Below are positions 25,990 to 35,715 of a DNA stretch of 64,000 nt, piece by piece. The stretch covers positions 62,001 to 126,000 of the forward strand of contig CAIOZF010000085.1 in assembly GCA_903862645.1 (NCBI GenBank), written 5' to 3'. This DNA comes from an uncultured Gammaproteobacteria bacterium. GTDB taxonomy: Bacteria > Pseudomonadota > Gammaproteobacteria > Pseudomonadales > Pseudohongiellaceae. Made by a program: the position numbers and the translations under genes. The notes beneath the pieces are model-generated. The model ran no database searches, was not told where the DNA came from, and saw only the letters and a program-made list of their open reading frames with translations. Each line of letters begins with the position of its first letter. Position 1 is the first letter of the stretch.

Positions 25990-26448
25990 CTATGCGGTGG
26001 TCGTCAGCGAACGAATGGCCTTGCGGACCCGTGGATAGGTGCCACAGCGACAGATGTTGGTGATGGCACCGTCGATTTCATCGTCACTGGGATTGGGGTT
26101 GGCAGTCAGCAGCGCCGACACCGCCATGATCATGCCGGACTGGCAGTAACCGCACTGCGGCACCTGATGGTTGATCCAGGCTTGCTGCACCGGGGTGAGC
26201 GCCGCGGCGGCATTCACCGCCAGACCTTCGATTGTGGTGATGTCGGTGCCTTCCACCGCGCTGACCGGCGTCACGCAACTGCGCACCGCATTGCCATTGA
26301 CCTGCACGGTGCAGGCGCCACACGCAGCCACCCCACAACCGAACTTTGTGCCGGTCAAACCCAGCTCGTCGCGAAGTGCCCACAAAAGTGGCATCTCCGG
26401 CTCAATATCCAAATCCTGCGCTACTCCGTTGACTCGAAAGCGTGCCAT
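25990..26448 (-). CDS. iorA: 2Fe-2S subunit of molybdenum hydroxylase, IorA-like
   Basis: The 152-residue protein carries the plant-type 2Fe-2S cysteines in [18 protein letters not shown] and the second cluster in [11 protein letters not shown] and [14 protein letters not shown]. It has no export signal of its own and would travel with its Tat-tagged partner, 17 bp downstream. It is first in the two-gene operon. Confidence 0.92.
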   Translation of the reverse strand: MARFRVNGVAQDLDIEPEMPLLWALRDELGLTGTKFGCGVAACGACTVQVNGNAVRSCVTPVSAVEGTDITTIEGLAVNAAAALTPVQQAWINHQVPQCGYCQSGMIMAVSALLTANPNPSDDEIDGAITNICRCGTYPRVRKAIRSLTTTA

Positions 26449-26877
26449 GACTTATCCCCTTTTTGTCGAATGCGTGTGGTCTTCGAATGGCGACCCGGAT
26501 AACTGCGCGGGTCGGATGAACTGCCGAAGCAATCTGCTTGCACGGTAGTGTTGCTGTGAACTGTCGCAATAAAATTGCGCATAAAAATTGTCGTTGTGTG
26601 CTGTGGATATAACGGACTTGCTGCGAGGATATAGCAGTTTTTGCAGTGCTTCAAACGTCCCACGTCATCACTATGGCCTGCCTTGACCGAATCCTTGAAT
26701 TTTCAAGAATCAGTCAGGAGCAAGCGAAAATAAGTACGAAGCGCCCCAGAATGTCGTTGACTCCCCTCTGATTCAGGAGAAAATAGCCCGGCGTCGCCAG
26801 CTCGCTGGATATGCCTGCAAATACTCGTTTATACATTATCATCCGCTACCTGGCGGACATGAAAATAAGGGGAAATC
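26449..26877. other. Divergent intergenic region, iorA versus small lipoprotein
   Basis: The 429-bp gap has no credible ORF. A near-palindrome, GAATCCTTGAATTTTCAAGA (about 26690-26709), could be an operator. TTGACT near 26757 and the TATACATTAT stretch near 26833 are promoter-like for the lipoprotein gene. Nothing else is recognisable. Confidence 0.5.
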
Positions 26878-27243
26878 ATGAATAGAATACTCAAGGGCTC
26901 GCTGTTGATGTTTGCTGCCCTGTTGCTCGCCGCTTGCGCCTCTACTCCACCAAACCCAGCGGTTGGCATCTGGGACGTCAACATCGAGACTCCGGTCGGC
27001 GCGATGGTTGTGATTCTGGACATCCAACCTGATCTGACAGGTACCCTGTCATCCGGTGACCTTGGCTCAGCAGTACTGAACGGCGTGACAGTTGAAGGCA
27101 ATGCCGTGAACTTCGAAACCACCGTTGATGCTCAGGGCCAGACACTGACTCTGCGCTTCGCCGGTACCGTTGAAGGCGACAATCTGGCTGGTAACTTCGA
27201 CACCGACTTCGGTGCGATTCCTGTCGCTGGCGTACGTCGTTAA
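26878..27243 (+). CDS. Small lipoprotein of unknown function
   Basis: The 121-residue protein has a lipobox (LLLAACAS) after a hydrophobic signal, so it is probably lipid-anchored. The mature part (GIWDVNIETPVGAMVVILDI, FAGTVEGDNLAGNFDTDFG) looks like a small beta-sandwich or lipocalin-like fold with alternating strands. No enzymatic motif is seen. An AAGGGGAA ribosome site precedes the ATG. Confidence 0.75.
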   Translation: MNRILKGSLLMFAALLLAACASTPPNPAVGIWDVNIETPVGAMVVILDIQPDLTGTLSSGDLGSAVLNGVTVEGNAVNFETTVDAQGQTLTLRFAGTVEGDNLAGNFDTDFGAIPVAGVRR

Positions 27244-27412
27244 TTCGGACTGATCGCCGAGTATGGCCGCCCTCTTCCGGATGGTGGCCTCGCTTCTTCT
27301 TGCAGGCCATGCCTGCATTCGCAAACCCCCTTTTTCTCCTGCTTGTCCTGCATCAAATTGCCATAGCGCCTTTTCGGTATAGTGGAAAGACGAGGGCCTT
27401 TCCTCTTCTGGA

Positions 27413-28183
27413 GTGGTTCATTCATTGAAAAGGTGTGTTGTCGCTGTGACTGCAGAAAAATTCGAAGTGTATTGTCGGAAAGCCTTGCTCTTGTCTCTGC
27501 CATTGCTGATCGGCTGTGCACCGCAAGCACCGTCCCCTGAAAATGCAGACGCTCTACCTGCCGCATTTCCCTATGAAACATTTCTGGAGATGACAAACTC
27601 CACTTATCTGGCTCGTGCGGAGGCTACGGTCAGAGTTGCCGGTGCCGTCTGCGGTGAGATGAGCTCATTGACTGGCACTGGTCCTGCAGCAGCTACTGCC
27701 GATGAGGCGTTGAAAAATGCGGCAACGCAACTGGATGCCGACCTGTTCAGGATGGGCGCCAACGCTTATGCGATCGAAGCGTATCAACGGTCCGCGGCCT
27801 TCCCCGCCTGTCTGAACGGGGCGCCACTGCTTTTGCCCGGGCCGAACGCGGCGGTCCGCGGCGAGATCGACCGCTGGCTGGGTGAGGCGCGACTGTACCC
27901 ACGGGTCGTCGGGGAGTTCGATGACAGTGCCCTGATGAAGGTCTTCGCTCAGGCAGGTGAAGGCTATTTCCCCGCGCCCGCGATCATCTCGGACGAAATC
28001 TGCGCGCGCTATGGCGTCAGCGAAGTGGGACGAGTGGACGAGGTGCGCGAAGCATTCTGGCTGATCAGCACAGAACGGCGTATCCAGCACCCGGAGGTTC
28101 GCGCCGTCCTGGAGGAGGCACGGAGAGCGGTCTTCGTTCCGCATGGCGGCGTCGAAACGGCGTCGGAAAGATTGGAGTCTTGA
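27413..28183 (+). CDS. Chimeric gene: lipoprotein front fused to an NhaR-like tail
   Basis: The first part (to about residue 125) has a lipobox (LPLLIGCAP) and a small domain ending QLDADLFRMGANAYAIEAYQ, like short bacterial lipoproteins. From AAFPACLNGAPLLLPGPN onward it matches the effector-domain end of NhaR-type LysR regulators: RVVGEFDDSALMKVFAQAGEGYF, then APAIISDEI and WLISTERRIQHPEV. A secreted lipoprotein and a cytoplasmic regulator tail do not belong together, so this is likely a recombination joint. The start is uncertain (GTG 27413 or GTG 27446). Expression or function of the fusion is unknown. Confidence 0.7.
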   Translation: MVHSLKRCVVAVTAEKFEVYCRKALLLSLPLLIGCAPQAPSPENADALPAAFPYETFLEMTNSTYLARAEATVRVAGAVCGEMSSLTGTGPAAATADEALKNAATQLDADLFRMGANAYAIEAYQRSAAFPACLNGAPLLLPGPNAAVRGEIDRWLGEARLYPRVVGEFDDSALMKVFAQAGEGYFPAPAIISDEICARYGVSEVGRVDEVREAFWLISTERRIQHPEVRAVLEEARRAVFVPHGGVETASERLES

Positions 28184-28185
28184 TC

Positions 28186-29136
28186 ATGTTGCAACTCACC
28201 TCTAGCCCAAGGGATTTGTCCACCGCCGTGAACCTGCTGGGGGCGGGCGAACTCGTGGCCCTGCCTTTCGAGACTGTTTATGGGCTAGCTGGCGATGCGA
28301 CCAATCCCGACGCCTTACGCGCGATCTTTCGCGCCAAAGGCCGCCCGGCCGATCACCCGCTGATCGTGCATCTCGCCTCCGCCGAGCAATTGCCCGACTG
28401 GGCAGCCGCGGTGCCGGAGGCGGCTTGGCGGCTGGCTTCGGCCTTTTGGCCCGGGCCTCTCACCCTGGTGCTGCCTGCCGCGCGAACGGTGTCGCCGTTG
28501 GTGACTGGCGGCCAAACGACCGTTGCGCTGCGCGTGCCGGCACATCCGGTGCCGCAAGCCGTCTTGCTCCAGCTCGGTCGGGCCCTGGCCGCGCCATCCG
28601 CGAATCCCTTTGGTCAAATCAGTCCCACCACGGCGGCGCATGTTCGGTCGCACTTGGCTGGAAAGATCGCAGCAGTGGTCGATGGCGGCCCCTGCGCGGT
28701 TGGTATCGAGTCGACCATCGTTGATCTCAGTAGTGAACACCCGAGCATTCTGCGCCCCGGTGCCATCACCGCCGAAATGCTCGCGGCCTACCTGTCTCTT
28801 TCCGACACCGTCGCAGCCGCAGCGCCTCGCGTCCCGGGAGCTCTGGCCTCGCACTACGCGCCGCGCACACCGTGCTACCGGATCGCGGCCGAGCTGACCG
28901 AAGCGCCGTTTCTCGGCCAGCGTATTGGGCTGCTTGCGCTGCGCCGACCCGATTGGCCGGTGGCGAAGTTCTGGCCGATGCCAACGCAGCCCGAAGGCTA
29001 TGCCCGCGCGCTTTACGCGGCCTTGCACGAGGCTGATGCGAGCAGTTGCGAGATATTGTTGATTGCGCTACCGCCGGACGAACCGGCATGGGCGGCCATA
29101 CACGACCGCTTGCGCAGGGCGACCCGATTTCTTTAG
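28186..29136 (+). CDS. Threonylcarbamoyl-AMP synthase, Sua5 type
   Basis: The ATG at 28186 follows TTGGAG; the track start is a TTG two codons earlier. The YrdC domain shows LPFETVYGLAGDA, KGRPADHPLIVH and PSANPFGQISPTTAAHV, and the C-terminal Sua5 domain starts near APRVPGALASHYAPRTP. The enzyme makes threonylcarbamoyl-AMP for the universal t6A37 tRNA modification. The two-domain Sua5 form rather than short TsaC, and the NhaR tail just upstream, suggest that this 1.3-kb piece arrived together from another genome. Confidence 0.9.
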   Translation: MLQLTSSPRDLSTAVNLLGAGELVALPFETVYGLAGDATNPDALRAIFRAKGRPADHPLIVHLASAEQLPDWAAAVPEAAWRLASAFWPGPLTLVLPAARTVSPLVTGGQTTVALRVPAHPVPQAVLLQLGRALAAPSANPFGQISPTTAAHVRSHLAGKIAAVVDGGPCAVGIESTIVDLSSEHPSILRPGAITAEMLAAYLSLSDTVAAAAPRVPGALASHYAPRTPCYRIAAELTEAPFLGQRIGLLALRRPDWPVAKFWPMPTQPEGYARALYAALHEADASSCEILLIALPPDEPAWAAIHDRLRRATRFL

Positions 29137-29500
29137 CAGCGCGGGCTATTGAACAGAATCTCTGTCAGTTTGAATTAAAGCAGTAATTGCTATCGGCCCT
29201 TGCAAGACGTCTTTGACACTGGCGTTGTCTGGTATTGACTGATTGGCTCAGGCGGTCGTGCAGGAACTTAATGTGTCGACTCGCCCACCACCTCGGAGTT
29301 CGGCGCTCCGCCAACGGCAATCTGCAGCAGACGCTGGTGGAATGTGATGGGAAAATAGAAGAAATGATATTGAGATTGGATGCAGACAAGGCCATCGAAA
29401 ATCGCCGCATTCTTGCTGTGTGAGCTCGCTCCCATAGCGGAGATTTTAAGGCACAGGTTTTAAGGCGCGGCTTCTACAGGACAGTTTTGCAGAGCAGGTT
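29137..29500. other. Gap with degraded REP-like sequence
   Basis: The 364-bp gap has no ORF I trust (29235-29423 and the antisense frame show no family features). At 29421-29440 GAGCTCGCTCCCATAGCGG resembles a decayed REP unit, followed by two near-copies of TTTTAAGGCRC. It probably marks the end of an inserted segment. Confidence 0.45.
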
Positions 29501-30784
29501 TCACCGAGCCAGCAGGATGTGCTCAAGCGCCTCGGCCTGCCCATCATTGGCAGCTGGTGTGATGCCCAGCAGGCGGCACATGAGGTTGTAAAGCTGCACC
29601 ACCTCGAAGGGTTCAACAACTAGATTGGAGGCAAAGGCCGGCCCGCTGGCGATGAACGCCGCGTGCATGTCGCGCTCCTGGGGTGAGTAGCCGTGGTTGG
29701 CAGCCGGACCGTTGAAGGGCACCGCGCGCTTGGACACCAGCCAGCCATTGTCCGGCATCAGGATGAGGTCGGGCGAGCGCTGCGGATGGTCTTGATGAAA
29801 CCATTCCGGGAACTGTGCCTCCCGGTACACGCTGAGATGCGGATGTGCCAATGCCAGCGCCTGATACAGAGAGTCGACTGCGCTGGCTTCGCCATGGAAA
29901 CCCGCAAACACCGCATTGCCCTGGCGCTCGCCGCTAAGCTGCGGGCTGTACAAGTTGCTGAAATCGGCACCGAGGTCGGCGTAGTCGTCCAGATAGATGA
30001 TGCGCTCTGCCGAGAGATTGGTCATGCCATGGTCGCCGACCACCACAAGATTGATCTGATCGCGCAGGCCGCGCTGTGTCAGCCCTTCCAGCAGCACGCC
30101 CAGCGTGGCATCCAATGCCGTGAGAGCGGCCGCTTCTTCGGGGCTGTCGACACCGTATTCATGGCTGGCGGAGTCCACCGCTTCGAAATACACACTGAGA
30201 AAACGCGGGCGCTCAGCGGCGGGCAGATCGAGCCACGCCAGCACCTGTGCGACGCGCTCCTCGTTCGGCACGCTGTCATCGAAGGGATGCCAGTAGCTGG
30301 GGCGCCGACCGCCACTCTTCACGCCGGAACCTACCCAGAACATCGTGGCAGCACGCACTCCCTGAGCCTCGGCGGTGCTCCAGATGGGCTCGCCTTCAAA
30401 CCAGCGGGCATCGTCCTGATTGCTCATGCGGAAAGTGGTCTCCAGCACTTCGTCATAGGTGGTGTTGTCCAGCACGCCGTTATGCTCCGGGTACAGCCCG
30501 GTGGCGATGGCGTAAAAATTCGGGAAGGTTTTGGAAGGCATTACGGGAATCAGCCCCTGCGCCCGCACACCCTCCTGCGCCAGGCGGCGCAGGTTGGGAG
30601 CAGAATGGCGATCGATGATGTCCCAGCGCAGGCCATCAATGCCGATCAGCAGCAGAGGAGCGGACGGATTCTGCTGCCCGAAGGCAGCAGGGGAAATCCA
30701 CCAGCACAGGCATACCAACATGCCGAGCAGGAACCGCTTAGAAATCAATCTGAACCCCCATGCGGATCTGCCAGAGTGATTCAT
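29501..30784 (-). CDS. Exported nucleotide pyrophosphatase/phosphodiesterase
   Basis: The alkaline-phosphatase-superfamily enzyme has the metal motif LLLIGIDGLRWDII, the nucleophile Thr in MPSKTFPNFYAIATG, LYFEAVDSASHEYG-like Asp/His region (SVYFEAVDSASHEYGVDS) and VVVGDHGMTN. Relatives cleave nucleotide or phosphodiester bonds outside the cytoplasm. A signal-like stretch (FLLGMLVCLCWWISPAAFG) follows a long start. If the ATG at 30784 is used, the gene overlaps the upstream TonB-receptor gene by 47 bp; ATG 30724 would cut the overlap but shorten the signal. Confidence 0.85.
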   Translation of the reverse strand: MNHSGRSAWGFRLISKRFLLGMLVCLCWWISPAAFGQQNPSAPLLLIGIDGLRWDIIDRHSAPNLRRLAQEGVRAQGLIPVMPSKTFPNFYAIATGLYPEHNGVLDNTTYDEVLETTFRMSNQDDARWFEGEPIWSTAEAQGVRAATMFWVGSGVKSGGRRPSYWHPFDDSVPNEERVAQVLAWLDLPAAERPRFLSVYFEAVDSASHEYGVDSPEEAAALTALDATLGVLLEGLTQRGLRDQINLVVVGDHGMTNLSAERIIYLDDYADLGADFSNLYSPQLSGERQGNAVFAGFHGEASAVDSLYQALALAHPHLSVYREAQFPEWFHQDHPQRSPDLILMPDNGWLVSKRAVPFNGPAANHGYSPQERDMHAAFIASGPAFASNLVVEPFEVVQLYNLMCRLLGITPAANDGQAEALEHILLAR

Positions 30785-33700
30785 TCTCGCGCAGATCGCT
30801 GACGCTCAGCTGATTGAAGCGCTCGAACACATACTGCCCCTGCTTGTTGACCGACGAGGTCACCACATCAGGCGAGAAGAACTCGGCATCGTGCTGGTGC
30901 CCCCAATCATCGTGCATCAGGTTGAGCAGGTTGTAGACCTTCAGATAGACCTTGGCCTTGCTGTCCGAGAAGAAGGTTGGTAGCTCCTGATCCACTCGCA
31001 AGTCAAGACGCGATGTCCACTTGGCGTACTCGTCGTTACGGGTCGCGAAACCTTGATCGAGGCCGTGCGATTCGACAAACGCAGAGAATGCCGCCACGTT
31101 GAAGTTCGGACCCACCACGACATTCTGATCACCCGGCCCCGGAACGTAGAGCAGATGGCGGCGGTTGCTGGTGTTAGTGCCTTCCAGGCCAAGACTGCTC
31201 ATCACGTAGCTCTGCGGCTGCCCCTGACTGCGGAACCACTGCGCCGTGACGCGGGTTTCGTGGCCAGCAAAAAATTCCTTGCCGTAACTCACGCGGGCGG
31301 TGAAGCGATGTGGCACTTCGTAGTTGGAGGTGCCCACTTCCGGATTGTTGAGATCGTAGAGCGCGAGGTTGTTGAAGTTAGAAGAGGCCACGGCAGAGGT
31401 CATCGGGCTGATATCTTCAGCGGCGGTAAACGCATAGCCGAAGTTCCAGTCCAGGCCCCAGTCGTAACTATCGCTCGCTACCAGTGACAGCGAATGACTC
31501 TCGGGTTTTTCGCCGGAGTTGGTGAGCATCAGGTTGCCCTGTCCGCGCACGTTGCCGTAAATGGGCTGTCCGGCACGTGTGGCGCCGATGATGCTCTGGG
31601 CAACATCGACATAGAAGGCTGGGTCCTGCTGCTGCGAGTAGAGATAGTCCCCTTCCATCACGATGCCGCTGGGCAATTCCCAGGTGGCGCCGAGGGCCAC
31701 TTTCCATTCAGAAGGCTGCTCGTAGTCCGGGTCAATGAGGACAATGAAACTGTTAGAGGCATTGGCAGCGGTGGTCGCCGTCACCTGATCTCTGAGCCCC
31801 TGCGGGACATCGTAGCCGGGCCGCATGGCGCCACTGAGCGGGATGCCGCCGAGGATCGATTTGTTGCTGTTGTTGCGGTCGCGCAACTGCACGTTGGACA
31901 ACCCGTCATTGCTCCAGGCATTCGAGAGCCAGACGTTCGGGTTGCCACCAGAGTACAGACCCACACCACCACGAACGGTGAGATTCTCGCGCGCTTCCCA
32001 GGTGATACCGACACGAGGCATCAGCAGGTCGAGGCCGTCGATGTTGGTGTCATTGCGCAGTCCGTTGTTCAAGGTCGTGAACGCAGCGTTGTAGCGCGGA
32101 CTGTCACTGCTGGTGAACCAGTCGTAACGCAGGCCCGCTACCACGGTCAGTGCTTGATCTGGCAGCAGCCATTCGTCCTGCAGATAAGCGGTGTTGAGCT
32201 GATTCTCAAAGCTCGCCGCCGCATCGGCAGCATTGTTGGTGCCTCCGCCGCTGCCGTAATAGATGTCATCCGCAATGCCCAGTTCGAAATTATCGATACC
32301 GGTCAGCTCGCAGCCTGGGTCAGTCAGCCGGCCGCTGGCGCTGAGACTGGCGCAGCGCGCGGGGTTGTTGGCAGAGAGATCAGCGAAGAAGTATTCGCCG
32401 CCGCGTGCATGCTGCACGAACTGATTGAATATCTGCAGATCCTCGCGTTCGAAGCCAGCGGTGACCACATGATCCTGATAGAGATACTGAGCGGTCAGCT
32501 TCATGAAATCCGATGCGGTATTCAGGTTGTTGGCCTGGCGGGAGTCATCTGCTCCCAGAAACACCGTGTTGCCTCCCATCGCGATGCGCATTTCGGCCAT
32601 GTCTTTCGGGCCGACAGTGACCTGCGAATCGTCCATGGTGTTGCGACTGATGAAGACGCCGGTAGAGAATGCGTCGCTCCACTGCGAGGAGAGCTTCAGC
32701 GTAGTGGTCTCTGAAATGGCGCCTTTCTGATAGAAGTGATTCGCGAAGGCGTACTGATTGCTGCTGGAATCCGAGGCGCGATCCTCCACGCCGTCGTAGG
32801 AGTTGTAGATCACCGCGGCGTCATGGCGGTCGCTGATATTCCAGTCAAGACGCAGCATGTATTTCTCTTCTGTCTGCAGACCATTACTGGCCTGACCACC
32901 GGCATCGTACTTGTACACACGATTGGCGATATCGTTGATGCGCGTGTAATCGGCAGCACTGAACCAGGGGCGCTCGATACCATTGCCGGAACCGGCATAG
33001 CCCTGGGCGATGAATTCCGGCTCCTCGGTCTCCTCATACGCGCCATAGACAAACAGTCGATCCTCCAGCAACGGGCCGCCAAGGCTGAAGCCACGCTTTT
33101 GTTCCGTGAAATCGGCAGACTTGAATTTCTGTGTCTTGTTATCCACGCGCAGGGAATCGCCGCGCAGGTCCTGATCGGTGTATTCGAAGAAGGCGCTGCC
33201 GGTCCACTCGTTGCTTCCTGACTTTGTGACAGCGTTGACGTTACAGGCCGTAAAGCCGCCGTAGGTCACGTCGAATGGGGCCAGTTCGACGGCAACCTGG
33301 GCGATGCCTTCGAATGGAAAGGGCATGCCGGTCGCGGTGGAGTAGCCGTTTTCATTGAGTCCGAAGCGATCGTTCTGACTGACGCCGTCCAGGCTGATGC
33401 TGTTGAAGCGCGGGTGCTTGCCGACACAATTCACCGCTGAGTTGGTGTCGATGTTCATGCGTGGGTCGGAGGCAAATACGTCCTTGATGTCACGGTCGAA
33501 GGCGACAGCGGTTTCCAGGTCGAAAGTGGAGAACGTGGCAGCGGGCCCGGATGCTACATCGACCATGCTGCCTACATCGGCGAGCACGATTATTTCTTCG
33601 ATCTGATTGGCACGGTCCAGCGCCACACTCAGGCTGTAGATGTCACCGAGAGAAATGGAATCCACCACCACGGACTTACTGCCGTTGATGGTGACGCGGT

Positions 33701-33947
33701 AGGGACCGCCCACCGGCAGGTTGGTGGCGTAGAACGTTCCGGTAGCATTGGACTGCAGGGTGCGGACAGAGCCAGTACGCGTGTCTTCAATGACGACTGC
33801 GGCATTCGCCCAAGGGTTGCCCTGCGCGTCGCTGATGCGGCCGCGAATAGAGGAAGTCGTGTCCTGCGCCAGCGCGGTGCCGGAGAGGCCCAGCCCCACC
33901 AGAATGGAAGTAACGAGCAGTTTTCTGGAAATCGTAGAGAGATTCAT
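30738..33947 (-). CDS. Oar-like TonB-dependent outer-membrane receptor
   Basis: I take the ATG at 33947, which follows GAGGTGGGA and starts a clean signal peptide (MNLSTISRKLLVTSILVGLG). The protein of about 1069 residues has an N-terminal carboxypeptidase-regulatory-like domain (SIRGRISDAQGNPWANAAVV), a plug, and a large barrel ending RMGVQIDF. No strong TonB-box can be named. Oar-type receptors take up large substrates. A 6-bp stem (CTTACT/AGTAAG) sits just upstream of the ribosome site. It precedes the phosphodiesterase, so the pair may process and import a phosphorylated compound. Confidence 0.85.
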   Translation of the reverse strand: MNLSTISRKLLVTSILVGLGLSGTALAQDTTSSIRGRISDAQGNPWANAAVVIEDTRTGSVRTLQSNATGTFYATNLPVGGPYRVTINGSKSVVVDSISLGDIYSLSVALDRANQIEEIIVLADVGSMVDVASGPAATFSTFDLETAVAFDRDIKDVFASDPRMNIDTNSAVNCVGKHPRFNSISLDGVSQNDRFGLNENGYSTATGMPFPFEGIAQVAVELAPFDVTYGGFTACNVNAVTKSGSNEWTGSAFFEYTDQDLRGDSLRVDNKTQKFKSADFTEQKRGFSLGGPLLEDRLFVYGAYEETEEPEFIAQGYAGSGNGIERPWFSAADYTRINDIANRVYKYDAGGQASNGLQTEEKYMLRLDWNISDRHDAAVIYNSYDGVEDRASDSSSNQYAFANHFYQKGAISETTTLKLSSQWSDAFSTGVFISRNTMDDSQVTVGPKDMAEMRIAMGGNTVFLGADDSRQANNLNTASDFMKLTAQYLYQDHVVTAGFEREDLQIFNQFVQHARGGEYFFADLSANNPARCASLSASGRLTDPGCELTGIDNFELGIADDIYYGSGGGTNNAADAAASFENQLNTAYLQDEWLLPDQALTVVAGLRYDWFTSSDSPRYNAAFTTLNNGLRNDTNIDGLDLLMPRVGITWEARENLTVRGGVGLYSGGNPNVWLSNAWSNDGLSNVQLRDRNNSNKSILGGIPLSGAMRPGYDVPQGLRDQVTATTAANASNSFIVLIDPDYEQPSEWKVALGATWELPSGIVMEGDYLYSQQQDPAFYVDVAQSIIGATRAGQPIYGNVRGQGNLMLTNSGEKPESHSLSLVASDSYDWGLDWNFGYAFTAAEDISPMTSAVASSNFNNLALYDLNNPEVGTSNYEVPHRFTARVSYGKEFFAGHETRVTAQWFRSQGQPQSYVMSSLGLEGTNTSNRRHLLYVPGPGDQNVVVGPNFNVAAFSAFVESHGLDQGFATRNDEYAKWTSRLDLRVDQELPTFFSDSKAKVYLKVYNLLNLMHDDWGHQHDAEFFSPDVVTSSVNKQGQYVFERFNQLSVSDLRENESLWQIRMGVQIDF

Positions 33948-34066
33948 GTCCCACCTCTTACTGGAATTGAGTAAGGGGCTCACATTAAGGAGAGCGTTTG
34001 ACAGGAGTGTGAATGCTGGATTGCAGTTTCGTGAAGGTTTTCTTTCAGGTTGTGGCGCCGTCGCGG

Positions 34067-34879
34067 TCAGATCACCGCGTGGCGCACCTTCGCCGACACC
34101 CACTCTGACAGGATCACCGTGCCGAAGATCAGCACGAACACGGTGGCGACCTGGCCCCAGGCGAGGTTGTTGATCGCCGCGTTCATCTGCAGGCCGATGC
34201 CGCCTGCGCCGACTAATCCGAGCGTGGTGGATTCGCGGATGTTGATGTCCCAGCGGTAGACGGTGTTGCCGGCGAACGCGGGCATGATCTGTGGCACCAC
34301 CGACCAGGCAATCACCTGCAGGTTACCCGCGCCGGTGGAGGTGATGGCCTCGACGGGCGTCGGCTGAATCTCTTCGATGGCCTCATACAGCAGCTTGCCA
34401 ACGAAACCGATCGAGCGCAGCGCGATGGCGATCATGCCCGCGAGCAGCCCGGGGCCGATCATGGTGACGAGCAGAATCGCCCAGATCAGCGCGTTGATGG
34501 AACGCGAACTCACAATCACGCCGAGCGCGAATGCACGCAGCGCCGGATGCGGTGTGGTGTTGCGCGCAGCGAGAAACGCTAGTGGAAACGCGATGATGGT
34601 GCCGAGGATGGTGCCGACCGTGGCGATATTGAGGGTGTCCCACAGCGGCAGCATCAGTGAGCCGGTGATGGACCAGTCCGGCGGCACCATGCGGCCGATG
34701 AGGCTGGCGGCCTGCACGTGGGCGTCGGTGAGGAATTCCCAGATGGTATTGTCGGAGATGACCTTGAAGCACAGCAGAAACAGCATCACGCCCAGGAACC
34801 AGCCGAGCCAGATGGCGGACTGCTGGCGCGGGGTGCGCTGCATCCAGATGGGTTGATTGTTTACAGTTTTTGTTGGCAT
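34067..34879 (-). CDS. phnE: Phosphonate/phosphite-type ABC transporter permease 2
   Basis: The permease has five to six helices and the BPD_transp_1 EAA loop (EAIEEIQPTPVEAITSTGAGNL). The ATG at 34879 overlaps the previous stop as TGATG; the track ATG at 34891 is also possible. Its WDINIRESTTLGLVGAGGIG motif is typical of PhnE/PtxC permeases. It is last in the phnD-phnC-phnE-phnE operon. Confidence 0.88.
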   Translation of the reverse strand: MPTKTVNNQPIWMQRTPRQQSAIWLGWFLGVMLFLLCFKVISDNTIWEFLTDAHVQAASLIGRMVPPDWSITGSLMLPLWDTLNIATVGTILGTIIAFPLAFLAARNTTPHPALRAFALGVIVSSRSINALIWAILLVTMIGPGLLAGMIAIALRSIGFVGKLLYEAIEEIQPTPVEAITSTGAGNLQVIAWSVVPQIMPAFAGNTVYRWDINIRESTTLGLVGAGGIGLQMNAAINNLAWGQVATVFVLIFGTVILSEWVSAKVRHAVI

Positions 34880-35715
34880 CACGCGGTCCATTTTCTTACA
34901 TAGCCGGAGAGGTACTCACTCATCAGCACAATCGCAATGATGATGAGCAGCACCGCCGCCGAGGTGTCGTAGTCATATCGGCTGATCGATGTGTTCAGCG
35001 TGGCGCCAATGCCACCGGCGCCAACGATACCGATCACCGCCGACTCGCGAAAATTGATGTCGAGACGATACAGCGACAAGCCGATCAGCCTGGGCATCAC
35101 CTGCGGCTGCACCGCATAGTTGATCCACTGCAACCAGCTCGCACCCGTGGCGCGAATCGCTTCCATCGGTTCGTTCTGCGCGTCTTCGATATCTTCGGCA
35201 AGCAGCTTGGCCATGAAGCCTATCGTCGCAAACGCGAGCGTAAAAACACCCGCCAGCGGACCAAAACCAAACATCGCCACGAACAAAATCGCGATGATGA
35301 TTTCCTGAAACGTGCGCGACAGTGCGATGAGTGTGCGGCAGAAAAAATACACGGGACGCGGGGCGATGTTGCGTGCGGCACCGAGGCCCACTGGAATCGC
35401 TAGGACGATGCCGATGACAGTGGCGACAAAGGTCATCGTGAGACTTTCACGCAGACCAACCGCAATCTCGCCGCCGCGCGTGACGAAGTCCGGCGTGAAG
35501 AAAGAGCCGACAAAATTGAGGCCGCGATCAAAGCCCTGCGCAACGCGCGCCCAGTTGATGTCGACGCTGAAGTAGACCAGCACGATGTAAGTCAGTGCGG
35601 CGAGGTTAAGTGCCCAGCGCAACTTCCTGCTGCTGATCAACGGCAGCGGGCGCCAGCTGCCCTTCTTTGCGGCTGCGATGCGCACGGGGTCGATCTGTGA
35701 GGCAAGCGTGCTCAC
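34879..35715 (-). CDS. phnE: Phosphonate/phosphite-type ABC transporter permease 1
   Basis: The 278-residue membrane protein shares [24 protein letters not shown] with its sister permease and has its own EAA loop ([14 protein letters not shown]). The GTG start overlaps the phnC stop (GTGA), showing tight coupling. The pair forms the heterodimeric channel of a PhnCDE-type importer. Confidence 0.9.
   Translation of the reverse strand: MSTLASQIDPVRIAAAKKGSWRPLPLISSRKLRWALNLAALTYIVLVYFSVDINWARVAQGFDRGLNFVGSFFTPDFVTRGGEIAVGLRESLTMTFVATVIGIVLAIPVGLGAARNIAPRPVYFFCRTLIALSRTFQEIIIAILFVAMFGFGPLAGVFTLAFATIGFMAKLLAEDIEDAQNEPMEAIRATGASWLQWINYAVQPQVMPRLIGLSLYRLDINFRESAVIGIVGAGGIGATLNTSISRYDYDTSAAVLLIIIAIVLMSEYLSGYVRKWTA

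Noticed and set aside
24833-26038. 401-aa plus-strand ORF opposite the IorB gene
   Set aside because: Antisense shadow with His/Gln/Arg-rich composition and no recognisable domain.
29235-29423. 62-aa plus-strand ORF in the gap after Sua5
   Set aside because: Arg/Leu-rich with no motif; overlaps an antisense frame of equal quality, so neither is supported.
29693-30802. 369-aa plus-strand ORF opposite the phosphodiesterase
   Set aside because: Antisense shadow; the catalytic motifs are on the minus strand.
31494-32714. 406-aa plus-strand ORF opposite the Oar-like receptor
   Set aside because: Antisense shadow without ribosome site or motifs.
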